The notes under the pieces: model-generated | Told to the model about the DNA's origin: nothing | The model's input: only the letters and a program-made list of their open reading frames with translations | The model's database searches: none | Assembly: GCA_030847615.1 (NCBI GenBank) | Contig: JAUMIR010000005.1 | Coordinates: 213,264,645 to 213,328,644, forward strand | DNA length: 64,000 nt | Source: Gambelia wislizenii | Taxonomy: Eukaryota > Chordata > Lepidosauria > Squamata > Crotaphytidae | Direction: 5' to 3' | Translations under genes and position numbers: made by a program | Shown: piece after piece, positions 24,462 through 36,500 of the stretch | Layout of the letters: each line of letters begins with the position of its first letter | Numbering within the stretch: the first letter of the stretch is position 1

Positions 24462-27400
24462 GCATGGCTGGCTCATTCGCTGCTTTATCCCGCGGGGAGA
24501 GGAGCTCTCAGCCTTTGAGGGACGGTATGTATGGCTCCCACCGGGGCCACTAGCCCCCGCTTGGGTGGTGTGTGTAAGAGAGCGTGGCATAGCAGCTCGC
24601 CACCTTGCCTCATCCTGTGGGGAGTGCTTTAAAGAGAGTGACTGACAGTGCACGTGACTTCTGCTGCGGCTGCTAGCTTCCATGTGGGGCAAGAAGTCTT
24701 TTTCCTTTCCCAGTCCTGGACCACTTCTTGCCCAAAGCTGCAACCCAGGCAGGGGCAGGACCCAGAACCCAACAGCAGCAGTAGCAGCCCAGAACCAGCG
24801 CCCTTTGGCTTCTGGTGCATGGGGACGAAAGGTGCCTAGCAACCCACTCAGCTGCTGGGAGATGGTGCTGTTCTCAGCCCTCTGGAAGCTTTGGTGCTGG
24901 GTTCAAGATCCAAAAGGGAGAGGGATGAAGGAGCCGTTTCTCTTCCCAGAGCCAGAGTAGATCCCACTGTTTCAACTGGTCTACTACAGTTGGGTCTAAC
25001 AACTGGATTTAGACCTTGTGGTTTCAACATTATATGACAAGCACATAACAAGGTGTACCTTTTTCTGGCATGGAAATGCAGCAGTGAAGGAAACTAAGTT
25101 GACTCACTGACTTGTTATAAAGCTGATGAAAGTACACAAACCCTGCCCCCAAATAACAAGTTTACTTATGTCAATGCAATGAGAAAAACTAGTAAGAAAG
25201 CAGTCATATATTGCTATTTGTTTGATTTCTGATCATGATATGGTAGCTGCTTAAAATCTGCATGGCTTGGCCTCCATATTTCTTCTGTAGCAGTTTCTCA
25301 TGGGGAGAAGTTTTTATTTGGCCATGTTACTTTATACCTGTACAGAGACACACACACCCTGTTTATTTCCTATCTTTCTTCTTAGAAAGTAAGGCCTCTC
25401 TGAAAATCAGGGTGGTTTATACAGATATTAATCTATTTTACCATCACAACAATTCAATGAGATAAGTTAGGCTGAGGTCCATACCTTATATAAGAGAAGA
25501 AAACAGAGAGCCTCTTGTACATCCAAACCTAATACACCACTGTGGTAACTGTCTAAATACACCATAATACAACAACTTCCAAGCTTAATCTGTGTGAGAC
25601 ATTTAAGAGTTTATTCCTACTGACTTCCATATCAAAGATATTCCATATCAATATGGACTTTGAATTTGATGGAAAAGCCTATTTGCACAGGAACAATGTG
25701 CGTGAAAGAAAGAGGGCAATAGAGGTAGGAGTCCCATTAACTGGAAACTGCCTCCTTATTCTCCTTACATTATTGTTTCTGCCATCCCTGCACAACAACT
25801 TTTATTTCCCCCCAGATGTTTCCATAACAAAATTCTCTAATGACTACTGATTTACAGGCTCTAGAGAGACTGCCATGTTATGTGGTCTTGAATACTAAAA
25901 TTGTTGCAGCATACCAGGTTTTCTAGCCGTGGAACAGCCACACTTTGGACCGGTGACAAAGACAAATTCAGTTTCATGCTCCCACTTGTAAATCAAAGAA
26001 ACAGCAAAGCGTCCAGCAATCCTCACAGTGATGTACTTGTTAACCTAGGGTAAGATAAAGTAACCATGCATTCCATAACTTTGTTCAGATAGGACTTTTC
26101 CCCAATATGCAAATACTTAAATGAATACAGAAAACCAACAAGTGTCATTTGAAACAAAGTGTTGCAGTGTGGCGTGCTCCTTCAGTATATCAGTCCAATA
26201 CAGAATATTCTATTCAATTTCACCATCACCAATAGTCAGCCAGCCATGGAACTTGGAAAAAAAAATTTAATAGTGTAAATCTCTGAATCCCCAGCAGACA
26301 TGGTCACTGACAAAACAAGCATGGAGATTCTAGAAGTCATAGTCCAAAACAATTTTTCCAGGCTCTGATCAGTTAGCATTTTATGACAGTGATTCCTCAG
26401 AGTGTGTGTGAATCTACATGAGGGCTGTGTCCCATCTCCATTGTATAGTATCCTTGCCCCAGTTTGACCCTTTTACTGCTACACACACCTGTTTTAATCC
26501 AAACTGAAAAGCCACACTGGACCTCCGCTATGAAGAAGAGGCAGGCACAGCTCCATCACGCCCAGGCCCAAAAGCAGATTAAAGGTCCTCCCTCCATCCC
26601 AACTGTCATTGTCCTGGCTGTGGTGGGAGAGATGAGGCAGGCACAGTGCCATCATGCCTACGGTAGGCCCAGAAGGAGAAGAAAGGCTCTCCCCCCATCC
26701 CAACTGCCATTGTCCTGGCCTCAGAGGGAGAGGAGAGGCAGTATCTGCTGGATTTAATCCTCTGCCACACTGCCCTCCCCTTTTCCTTTTGTGTCATGTT
26801 TTAATTAGTTATAAGCCTAAGGGCAGGGAACTGTTTTGTTGGTTCTTTACTAGTAACGCGTCATGTACAATGATGGAGCTATATAGATGAAGATGATTAA
26901 TAATAATACATAGCCACACCATTGCAAGGGGGCGTTTCTACTGTGTGCATGTGTTCGCTATATCAGTTTATGTCTGGTTACATGACCGCAGCAGCTGAAG
27001 GGAGGGTTTTTTTTTAATTTTTACCACACAGGCACATATTTGCTTAATCAAAAGCCTTCCTCTGTTTTCCCATCATTCTGATTGCCCACCTGCACTTCTA
27101 TAAAGTGAAGCTGGTAAAGCAGGGGAGGATTAAATGTATGCAATGCTACGTATGTGAAGGTTTGCATATAAACACCAAATCCCATCCACCTCCCGCACCA
27201 AACATAGCAACACCGCCTTTTCTGGTACAAAGAAGGGAGGTACCTTTGCATGGCGGGAATGATCAGGTGACCTATATGACCAACCTGGCCTCACCCTCCT
27301 CCCACCCCTGATTTCACCACAATCCCAATTTGGGGGTCAAACCACATGTTTTTAAAAAATGAGTTCTTCCCCAAACAATGGGTTAAACCAGAGTTGTTAT

Positions 27401-27498
27401 TCAAATTGCCTTAATTCACATCAGAAGGAGAGGAGCATGTGTCCCAATAGGACTAAGATTGAGGTAAGGATGCATTATTTAGCCTGTGTACATTCAAC

Positions 27499-27533
<35 letters not shown>

Positions 27534-30500
27534 ATGGATGTTCCCCTAGTCATCCCCCCCCCACACACACACACATTGTTTGTATTTCTGCAAACCAGAT
27601 GGGCTTTTGTCAAGCACTGATCCCTCCCTCTTGTGCTTGGCTGTGTAAAGCACCAGTATGTCTAAACATCAAAAACAGAAGTATATAAATGTTTAAAAAG
27701 TTTCACTGAAAAAAATGTTTTATTTCCATAATTTAGAAAACATAGTTTATCTAAAAAGAAAGCTGTGATTATTTGCCTTTAGATTCCTTGCAAACTATTC
27801 TCCAGTAATTCCTCTGCTTAAATGTAGGAGGATTGGAAGCATTTATAGCGGGAGATTTTCAGACACGTAAAAATCGTCCCTTGCCGCGCGAGCAGCCTCC
27901 CGAAACTGCTGCGCGGCAAGGGTCTTTTTCGGACCGCGCTGTGCCTGTTGCGAAGCCGTCCGTGTCACTTCCGTGAAGCTTGGGACGGCTCCGCGTCATA
28001 TTTCAAGCACGGAGGCTGCCCGTGATTGAAATATGACGCGGAGCCGTCCCAAGCTTCACGGAAGTGACACGGACGGCTTCGCAACAGGCACAGCGCGGTC
28101 CGAAAAAGACCCTTGCCGCGCAGCAGTTTCGGGAGGCTGCTCGCGCGGCAAGGGACGATTTTTACGTGTCTGAAAATCTCCGCTGTTTTATATATATTCG
28201 CTCCAGAGTGGGCCAAGAGCATGGTGAAATTGCCTCATAGCAGTGTTGGCAAACAAATGGAGCAAAATAAATAAATAAAATAAACAAATCTCCACCCACA
28301 CCCCACCCAGGGGTTCTGCCAGGGCACTGTAGCTCTTACTGTGCTGACCTCTGCTTTGTTCCAAAGCTTATTCTGGGCACATCCCAAGTATAAAAGCCCT
28401 GCCTAAACAAGAAAGTAATTACCGTATATACAGTAGATGCATACAACACCTCTGGGGTGAAACAAAATCACTTTAGTTTACAGCAAAGTGCTCAGAGGTA
28501 TAAGTCAATAAACAGTGAAAGAATTTTTTTAAGCTTTTGTCTGGAAAGTTTTTGTGGTTTTTCCCATTTTTTTAAAAAAATCACATTTTTATCCTCATTC
28601 TTTTTACTGAGATTAGGGTTTGAAACAAAACAGTGTTTTGAAAAGTTACTTTTGGGGAGCCACTACTACCAGAATCACAGAACTAGCAAATGCCACTAGC
28701 CATGCTGGCTAGTAGAGTCTGTGAACTGCAATCCCAGAGGTAACTTCCAACCTTGGAAACAAGATTACTACCAGAGATGATTAAAGAGACATCTTTTAAA
28801 GTAATCAACCATTGCAATGGATAGATACCCGTGTCTTTTGTACATGCAGCATTCAATATCTCTGAACCTGACTCCTTAGATCTAGGTGGCTGATAACTGA
28901 GTAGGTCACCAGCCCATTTGCACTAACGTGAGCTCAAGAGGTATATCAAGAGAAAATGAAGCAGGGGCACAATGGGAACATGGCCCTGTGCAACAACTGT
29001 GCAGCACTCTACAGACCTTCATGCAGACCTGCATGATATGTGGGTAAGGCAGTAGTGTTCTACACCCTTTTAAAAATATTTTCTGTCTACAAGTTATAAT
29101 TAAGTGTGTGATTAAATCATGTCTCTGTACTCCTTGCCAAGTGTAGGATGCTGTGTTACTTATTGCAATGCAGGCCACTGCTAGTCCTACTATAGCTGCT
29201 GTGACTTGATGGTATTCAGCTACCAGATAATGGGGTTAAAATTATTTTCAATTCTGATCTTGCATGTCAGGAAAGAAAATGACTTTCCCTAAACTCCTCA
29301 GCAAGTGCTGTTTTGGACACATTCTCCTAGGAAAAAAGGAAGAAACAGCAGCTAAGCCAAAGAGTTAAAGTGCTGCAGTTTTCCAGTCCCTCTTTGCCTT
29401 GTACCATGACTCAGTGTTCATTCATGTCGTCTGTGTGCTGCTTCGTGGTGAAAGGAAGAAAATTAACTCATGTCTCTTTTCTTCATTAAACAGGGCTGAA
29501 TTCTACTGTGAGCAAGCTCAGGTAGTTAACTACTACTTCTAAATCAGGCTGAACAATTCACTTTTGCCATCAAAAATATTCCCAGAAGAGATAGAACAGT
29601 TTTAAACAGTTTTAAAGAAACTGTTTTAAAAGAAAGGAAGGAACAGAACTAATAACAAATAAGAACAGAATGTTACCTGTATAATAACTGGGTCATCAAG
29701 CTTTCCTGCTCCAGGCCATTTCCACTGGCGTAGTATTTCTCCATCTTTATTAGTCACCATACCTCCTTCCTGATTAAATACCATTGCTATGTTGTTGCTG
29801 CAGAAACCAAAAGCCAGTTTTTCAGGATGCGGTTTAGAGAAGCATAATGGGTAAACCCAAGCACTCAACTTTGATCATAGCTTTTATGTTTTATTTAACA
29901 TAATAATCTGAATATTTATCTTTTCATCATAATTTTCTCACAGTTTGTATTCAAGACAGGTGTGCATGATAGATATAAATGAACTCTCCAGCCTTTGTGA
30001 TAAGCTACTAGGCAAGAAGTCATAAACTGGTTTCAAAAGGTAATGATTATTTCATAAATACAAAAGGCATGAAAAGTTCTATGTTGCTTTAATTTCTCTA
30101 AGAATTAATTCCAGACAGACTTCACAGATATCCCATTTTATTTTTATCCACAGCAAAATACCAGGCTTTGATCTTCTATAGCTGTGAACCCACAAACCAG
30201 TAGAGGCAAAATATTTAAGCTAATGAACACTTCTCATCTTTAAAATATGTTAGCAGGGCCAGTTTAAGGCACCAGCAGCATCAGCATCCACAGGGGGGGG
30301 CATCATTGTGGGGGGCCCCCGTAGTAACCCTCCTCCTGCAAAAACATTATTAGTAATAATCTGAGTACCCTGTACTATGAATAGCTTAGGTTGAGTTAGG
30401 TTACACTGACCTGAATTAAACATATGGGTCCCCCAAAATAAAGCATTGCAGGGGGCCCCAAAATTCCTTAAACTGGCCTGTATGTTAGTACCAGAAAGAA

Positions 30501-33500
30501 GCAGGCTTCCTACTACATAGTCTGACAATGTGCACAGGCTGACACTGCTGAGGTAGATGCAAAATATTTGCTTAAATAATTTTTTAAAAACATAGCACAG
30601 AATTGATCTTCCAGACAGTTTGATGGAAAGTTTTCTGCAAATGGATTGCTTGCACTTTCAATCATAGGTTAGTACCACCAACAGTATCACTTTTCCTATT
30701 CTACTCTTCCTGTTCTTTGGAACCAGCACAACAAAGACTTTAGACTAAATGTTTTTGTGAATTCGTGCAAGGGATATCTGAAATCTGCATGGGACATCTC
30801 TAGCAAGTGGGGAATGAATAGGATAGGCATTGATTTCATGGAGCAAGTTGTTATACAATCTGTCTTACCAGCTGAACTAAATAATTCCATTCTGACCATG
30901 AAATGAAGTCCTCTGGTCTACTACACAAACATGACAGAGTCTCAGGAAAGGGTGAGACACTGCCAGCACAGCAACCACACCTCTTACGGTGTGTCAGTGC
31001 TGTGAGCCAACCAATCCATGTCTTCACACAAGTTCAACCAGATGGATCAGTTCCACCACACAGTGGACTGGCCTAAAATGGATTAGGCACTTAATTTTCC
31101 ATAATCAAAGCTAGCTCAAGAAATCTGTGGTGTCCTATGTGGGGCAAACAGAAGAATCTGAGGTATGCTCTCAGTTCACATCAGAGACAGTCACATTGGA
31201 AGCAATCCTTTGAATCATATGTTGTGTTCAGGACACTAGGTACAACTCACTCAGTATCAGTATATCTGACCAGGCCAACATACACAGTTGATTAGGAAGC
31301 TCTCTGAAATAGTTCTTCCTACCTGTTAGGAAAGGAAATGCTGCCAAGTCCAAATGGAGTAAATGTTCCAAGTAAAGCACGATCAGGAAAATCACTGAAT
31401 ATGTTGGTGTACAAACCACAATTGGGAAGATCAGAGTAACTCTGACAGACTGCAAAATGTCCAGAGGGATAGGTAAGCCAACAGTCAAGGAGTTTCTAGT
31501 ATTTCTTTCAGAGAATAAGATCTTCTCCAGATATCTAAATATACAGTAATGCATTTTTAAAAATCTTAGCATGAAAGCAGCACTAATGAATGTAGCATTA
31601 CTCATTAACTAGTGCTTAGCAGGGGTGGGGGAGGAGACACCAAGCTGAAGAGGAGATTACCGAAGGATTTCCTGTTTGGTGCATCCTCTCTGCACTGATA
31701 GACTACATGTGCATTCCTTTGCTGATTAAGAAATAAGACCATCAAATGGAGGGGCATTCCAAAAGTAATACCCTAGGTAATACCCTAAGGTACCAGATCC
31801 CATCTGATCTTGAAAGCTAAACAGAGTCAGCCCTGATTAGTACTTGGATGAGAGACCACCAACAAATACCAGGTGCTTTAGGCTATATTTCAGGGGAAGA
31901 AACTGGCAAAATGACTTCCAATTATTCCTTGCCTAAGAAAACTATGAAATTCATGGAGTTACCATACATCAACAGAAACGTAAAGGTATATACACACAAC
32001 ACAACTGCTATGAGGGGTAAGAAGCTCCTCAGGTGTGGAGTTTCTCTAATACTTTATCAGTTCCCTAGAGAAGTACTCAGCGGAGAGTACTCAACCACTA
32101 AATAATATAAAAAAGAAAAAAGCTGTTTAAGGATAAAGTTTTCAGATCAGCACAGCACATGGGGAAAAAACCACTACACCACACTGGCTGGCCATCCATA
32201 TTTTTTGCCATCTGTTTACCATCTACACTAACAAATTAAAAGCAGCCACTATGCTTACTCAACAGTGGTCCATCCTATGCCAAAATGCCTGTTTTTATTG
32301 ATTTATATTGTTTTTTATGATCAATGCTTTTATGTCCACCTTGCTGCCAAGATATCTCATCTCAAAGCACTCCCCTACGGTATTATTTACAAAAATAATT
32401 TATTTATTTTTTTAAAAAAGAAAATCACATAGAACCTGAGGTCCAGTTGTTTCAAGGCAAACAGGGCCGAAGCAACTTTCTCAAACCAGCAGCATGCAAA
32501 AGTCTGGAATTCTGATATAGCAGTGAGTAGGAGAAAATGTATTTTAAAAGCAGGTAAATAAATTGATAACACTCTTCTAAAGTAATCTAGGACTTTATTG
32601 TTTAAGCATGTAATTCTATACATGTTTGCTAAGAACCAAGTCCACTGTGCTCAACTGGACTTACTCTCTGGAAACTATGAGGAATGCAGCGTAGAAATTG
32701 TTTAAGCATGTACAGTAATCCTATACATATTTACTAAGAACCAACTCTACTGTGCTCAACTGGACTTACTCTCTGGAAACTATGAGGAATGCAGCATAGA
32801 TTAAATAGTTGTTTAGAGGCTGTTGTTTTGTTTGCTTCTTGCCTTGTAGATACCATTCCTGCCATTATTGCTAGATGGAATTCCCTTTTATTTTATACAC
32901 TTTATAAGTTCGAAGGATATTAAATCAAAGAGGATCCATCATTCAATCCATAGTGCAGTTTCTTAAGGACTGGTTCATTCTTCTTGATCACCGGTAATTG
33001 TGGTTTTCCATACAGGATGTTAGAGGGCACTCTCTTCCTGATATACCTTCTGATGTTTTTTGGAAAGGTCTTTTCAAAAACATCTTTCCTAGCACTGCCA
33101 TAATGACGAAGAATCACTGGCTTATCAAATCCAAATTCTTTCAGCTGAGACAGCTGTTCAGTTCTGTGAAGTCGAAGGAAAATCTGTTCAGTTCTGTTTG
33201 GATAATTTTAAAAAGTCCTTTACTATTCAGCTTAGTAAACTTAAGAGACTAATCTCGTTTGTGTACATTAAAAAAAATGACAAGTCTTTTAAGTAATGTA
33301 ACTAGCATTTAGCCTGAACACTATGCATGCAATGTGAATAACCACTTGACTATAGAATACTAAATACCATAGAGCAGCAGTTCTCAGACTCTGACCTGTG
33401 ATATGTCATGGACTTCAATTCCCAGAAGTCTTAGCCTGTATGGACAATGCTCAATAACTATGGGATTTATAAAGGATCAAAGTTTGAAAATCATGGAGGT

Positions 33501-36500
33501 AGAGTATTCAAAGCAGATTTCTCTAACTATCTGATCGCAAGCAGTTTCATTCAACTCAGACTTTTGAAAATCTGTTTTATATTCATCACGCAAAACAGTT
33601 TTAAAGCAGTTTGTAATTATGCATTCTCTCTCACACACAACATATATATCCCATACTTCCTCCGGTAATGACAATGGTTCTTGTCTTCTTCATATTTTAT
33701 TCTCTACAAGTTAGGGTCAGGCTGAGAAAAACTGACTGGCCCAATGGGGTCACCCAGTAAATTTCATGGCTTGGTGGGAATTTGAACATGGATTTTTCAG
33801 TCCCAGACTCTAACCACTAGACAACACTTGGTCATTGCTCCAGTTATTTAAGTGGAGTACTAAAATATCAGTTCTAAATACAGAAATTCTAATCTAGATC
33901 AGGATTTGATTCTATTTGAAGTTATTTGGAACATCATCACTCTTCATAAGCGTTAATTATATTATTAAAGGTGCAGCAGCCATTTCCAAGTCTCAGCCTG
34001 AGGCCCAGACCAGATTCCATTGTAAATACTGTCATGCCAATCATTACCCCTTGTCCTTTCTGCAGGCAGCCTCTTTTTAATGTCCCTTGTATACCATTGA
34101 CAATGGCAGAGCAGGAAGAGAATGTGATGCAGCGCTTCTCAAGCTATCTGATGTGGAGAATCAGTAATTTTCTTCCCCCAATGTGTCAGGGACCAGAACC
34201 ATGCTTGTGCCCATTAGGTACAACTGTTTCTTTCCTGGAAACTCACTAGGGACTGGAAGCCAATGGCTTGCTGAATGGCACTAGTCCATGGACCACCACT
34301 TTGAGGCATCCTATCCTAATGCATATTTAACTGCTACAATAAAGGGGGAAAGAAATGCAATACAGCAGCTAGGTTTCTTTACCATAAGTGCTGGGAACAA
34401 AGGATGGTGTTACACGAACAAGTGATATTGTTTTGCCTTGCACTGAAAAAAGCCACTACTTGTACCATTTCAGTTAAAGCTATACTGGGCTGTCATTTTC
34501 AATGGTAGTCAACATATTTACTGTACAGTACATGTCTTCAGGCAGCTGTACAAGTCCTCCTTACTGTACAAATCTTATTTCAGTGTCACTCTAAATTTTC
34601 TCACAGCCTACATATTACACATTGCTGACTTTCACAGAGGCTTACATTTGGAGTCAAAATAACAACACCTTAATTAAACACATCAATTAAGCAGGAAGCA
34701 TTCCAAGCACTTGTTATTCTAAATATTAACTAGAGGAAATCTAAGGAGAATCCTTGAGTGCAAGCCAGCATTCCTTATATCTTAAATTCAGTAACAGGAT
34801 ATCACTCAGGACACCTTTTTGCTGACCAAGCTAAGAATCAGCGTTCAATAACACTAAGTCAAGTGCGATAGTGTTGGCACAGAAACATGGCAACAGTCAG
34901 CATAGTACATTGCCAAAATGAAGATCGAGATTTCAATGCCAGCTCACATTGCCAATGGGAGTAATAAATATTTAAAAAGAAAACATAGTTCTCCTCTCTT
35001 GAGACACATTTCCGTACACTGGAGCTGCATATAAATGTGTATTTTAGATCTGATTTTTAAAAAATAATAAAAACACATATAACCACAAAACAGTTTTTGC
35101 TAATAGAAAGTTGTCATCTGATCTTGATTCAACAAGTGCAACCATTACTTGCCTAAGAATTACAGGAGGAAATATAAGAGATGAAAAAATGTAAGACTTT
35201 TAAAGATGCTATAGCGATCAATCCTTAGAAGTACAGTATTTTTTAAAAAAAATTAATACCATTTCTGGGTTGGTTGAGATAGCCTCCATTTGGAGCATTT
35301 CCCTCTCTAAACATCATAATTACTTAGATTGCTGTCTCTAAAAAAAAAAGTGTCTTCTGAATTTTCCCATTTCAAATATATATATATGGGGTTAAATTAT
35401 TGGCTTTCAGGGCTTGCATGACCATCAGGCAGATTTTGGATACAATGAAAAGACTGTAAATTGTTAGTTATTTAATTTAGTATTACATTAGATCCCAAAA
35501 ACAGTACAAAATGTAAAATAGTACTCTACGGTGAACTCGCCACGGGTCAGCATAAGAGGAGCGCTCCAAAAAAGCAATACAAGGACTCCCTGAAACAACA
35601 TCACCAACAATGGTCCGCCATGGCCTCACATCGGGAGGCTTGGAGATGCACTATCCACAATGCTGCAGCTTTATTTGAGAACTCACGCCGAACAAGTCTT
35701 GAAGAGAAACGACAACGCTGAAAGAATCACAACCTGGAAACATTACCCAAGGAGACCTTCTGCTGTGCTTTCTGCAACCAGACATGTTTACCTCAGATTG
35801 GCCTTTTTAGTCATCAGCGCGCTTGCAGAAAGCGCGGGATGAGTCCTTCCTGAATCTCCGTTTGCAAAGAAAAGCCAGAGAGAGAGATAACATTAGTAAA
35901 ACTGCAGGGGAGGGAAACTTGTACTTTCTGCTTCAGGTGCCAAATTAACATGGTTTGCCTTGGACACTGGGGGTGAAGACATACTATCTTGTGGCTCTGC
36001 CTCAGGCAAGCAAAATACCCTGGCCTGTGCTCCGCACTATGGCCTACAGGAGAATGCAGGCTGTTACTGAGCTCATGACCCAGAAGGACTTGCAGAGAGT
36101 CATCAAGTACATCAATCAGCATGGCCACATGGGGCCTTTCCATGCAGCAGCTATGATTTGTGCAAACACAGGTGGTTCAAAAAGGAATCATCTTGTTGTA
36201 GTGGCCCATATATAAGCCTCTATCCATTAACTAGTTGAGTCTGGTGCCTCCACACCATCCTTACTAGCCAAGAGGCCATCAGCAGTCATGCATATTACAA
36301 GAGCCAGGTGGAACATGGTACTGAAGTCCTATAAACACTTACCTAGGAATAGTCTCCATTTCACTCAGTGGAACTTGATTCTGACTAACACACATAGGAT
36401 TGTACTGTTTGTATCCAAGCTGGCAACTGAACTCATCTTGTAATATCTCTGATGATCTCTGACTAACTTATTTTTTAAATACAACAGACAAATTTAAGCT

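Larger units (their letters stand above)
31473..32920 (-). other. U12-type AT-AC intron of the C3orf20-like gene
   Basis: On the minus strand the intron begins ATATCCTTCG (32920 downward) and ends tccttgactgttggcttac (to 31473). ATATCCTT is the minor-spliceosome AT-AC donor, TCCTTGAC is one base from the TCCTTAAC branch consensus, and the branch A at 31485 lies 12 nt from the AC acceptor, inside the usual U12 range. There is no usable GT-AG alternative that keeps the frame. It contains a 5S-SINE and a 100-bp tandem duplication. Confidence 0.85.

Noticed and set aside
24120..24842. 240-codon minus-strand ORF
   Set aside because: Composition-driven frame over a CpG-rich, microsatellite-bearing block; runs of SLSLSLSHTHT come from the (GT)(GA) tract. 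No splice or homology support.
32920..32922. TAA in the C3orf20-like frame as evidence of a pseudogene
   Set aside because: It falls exactly on a U12 AT-AC donor, and splicing restores the family motif. All other exons are open.
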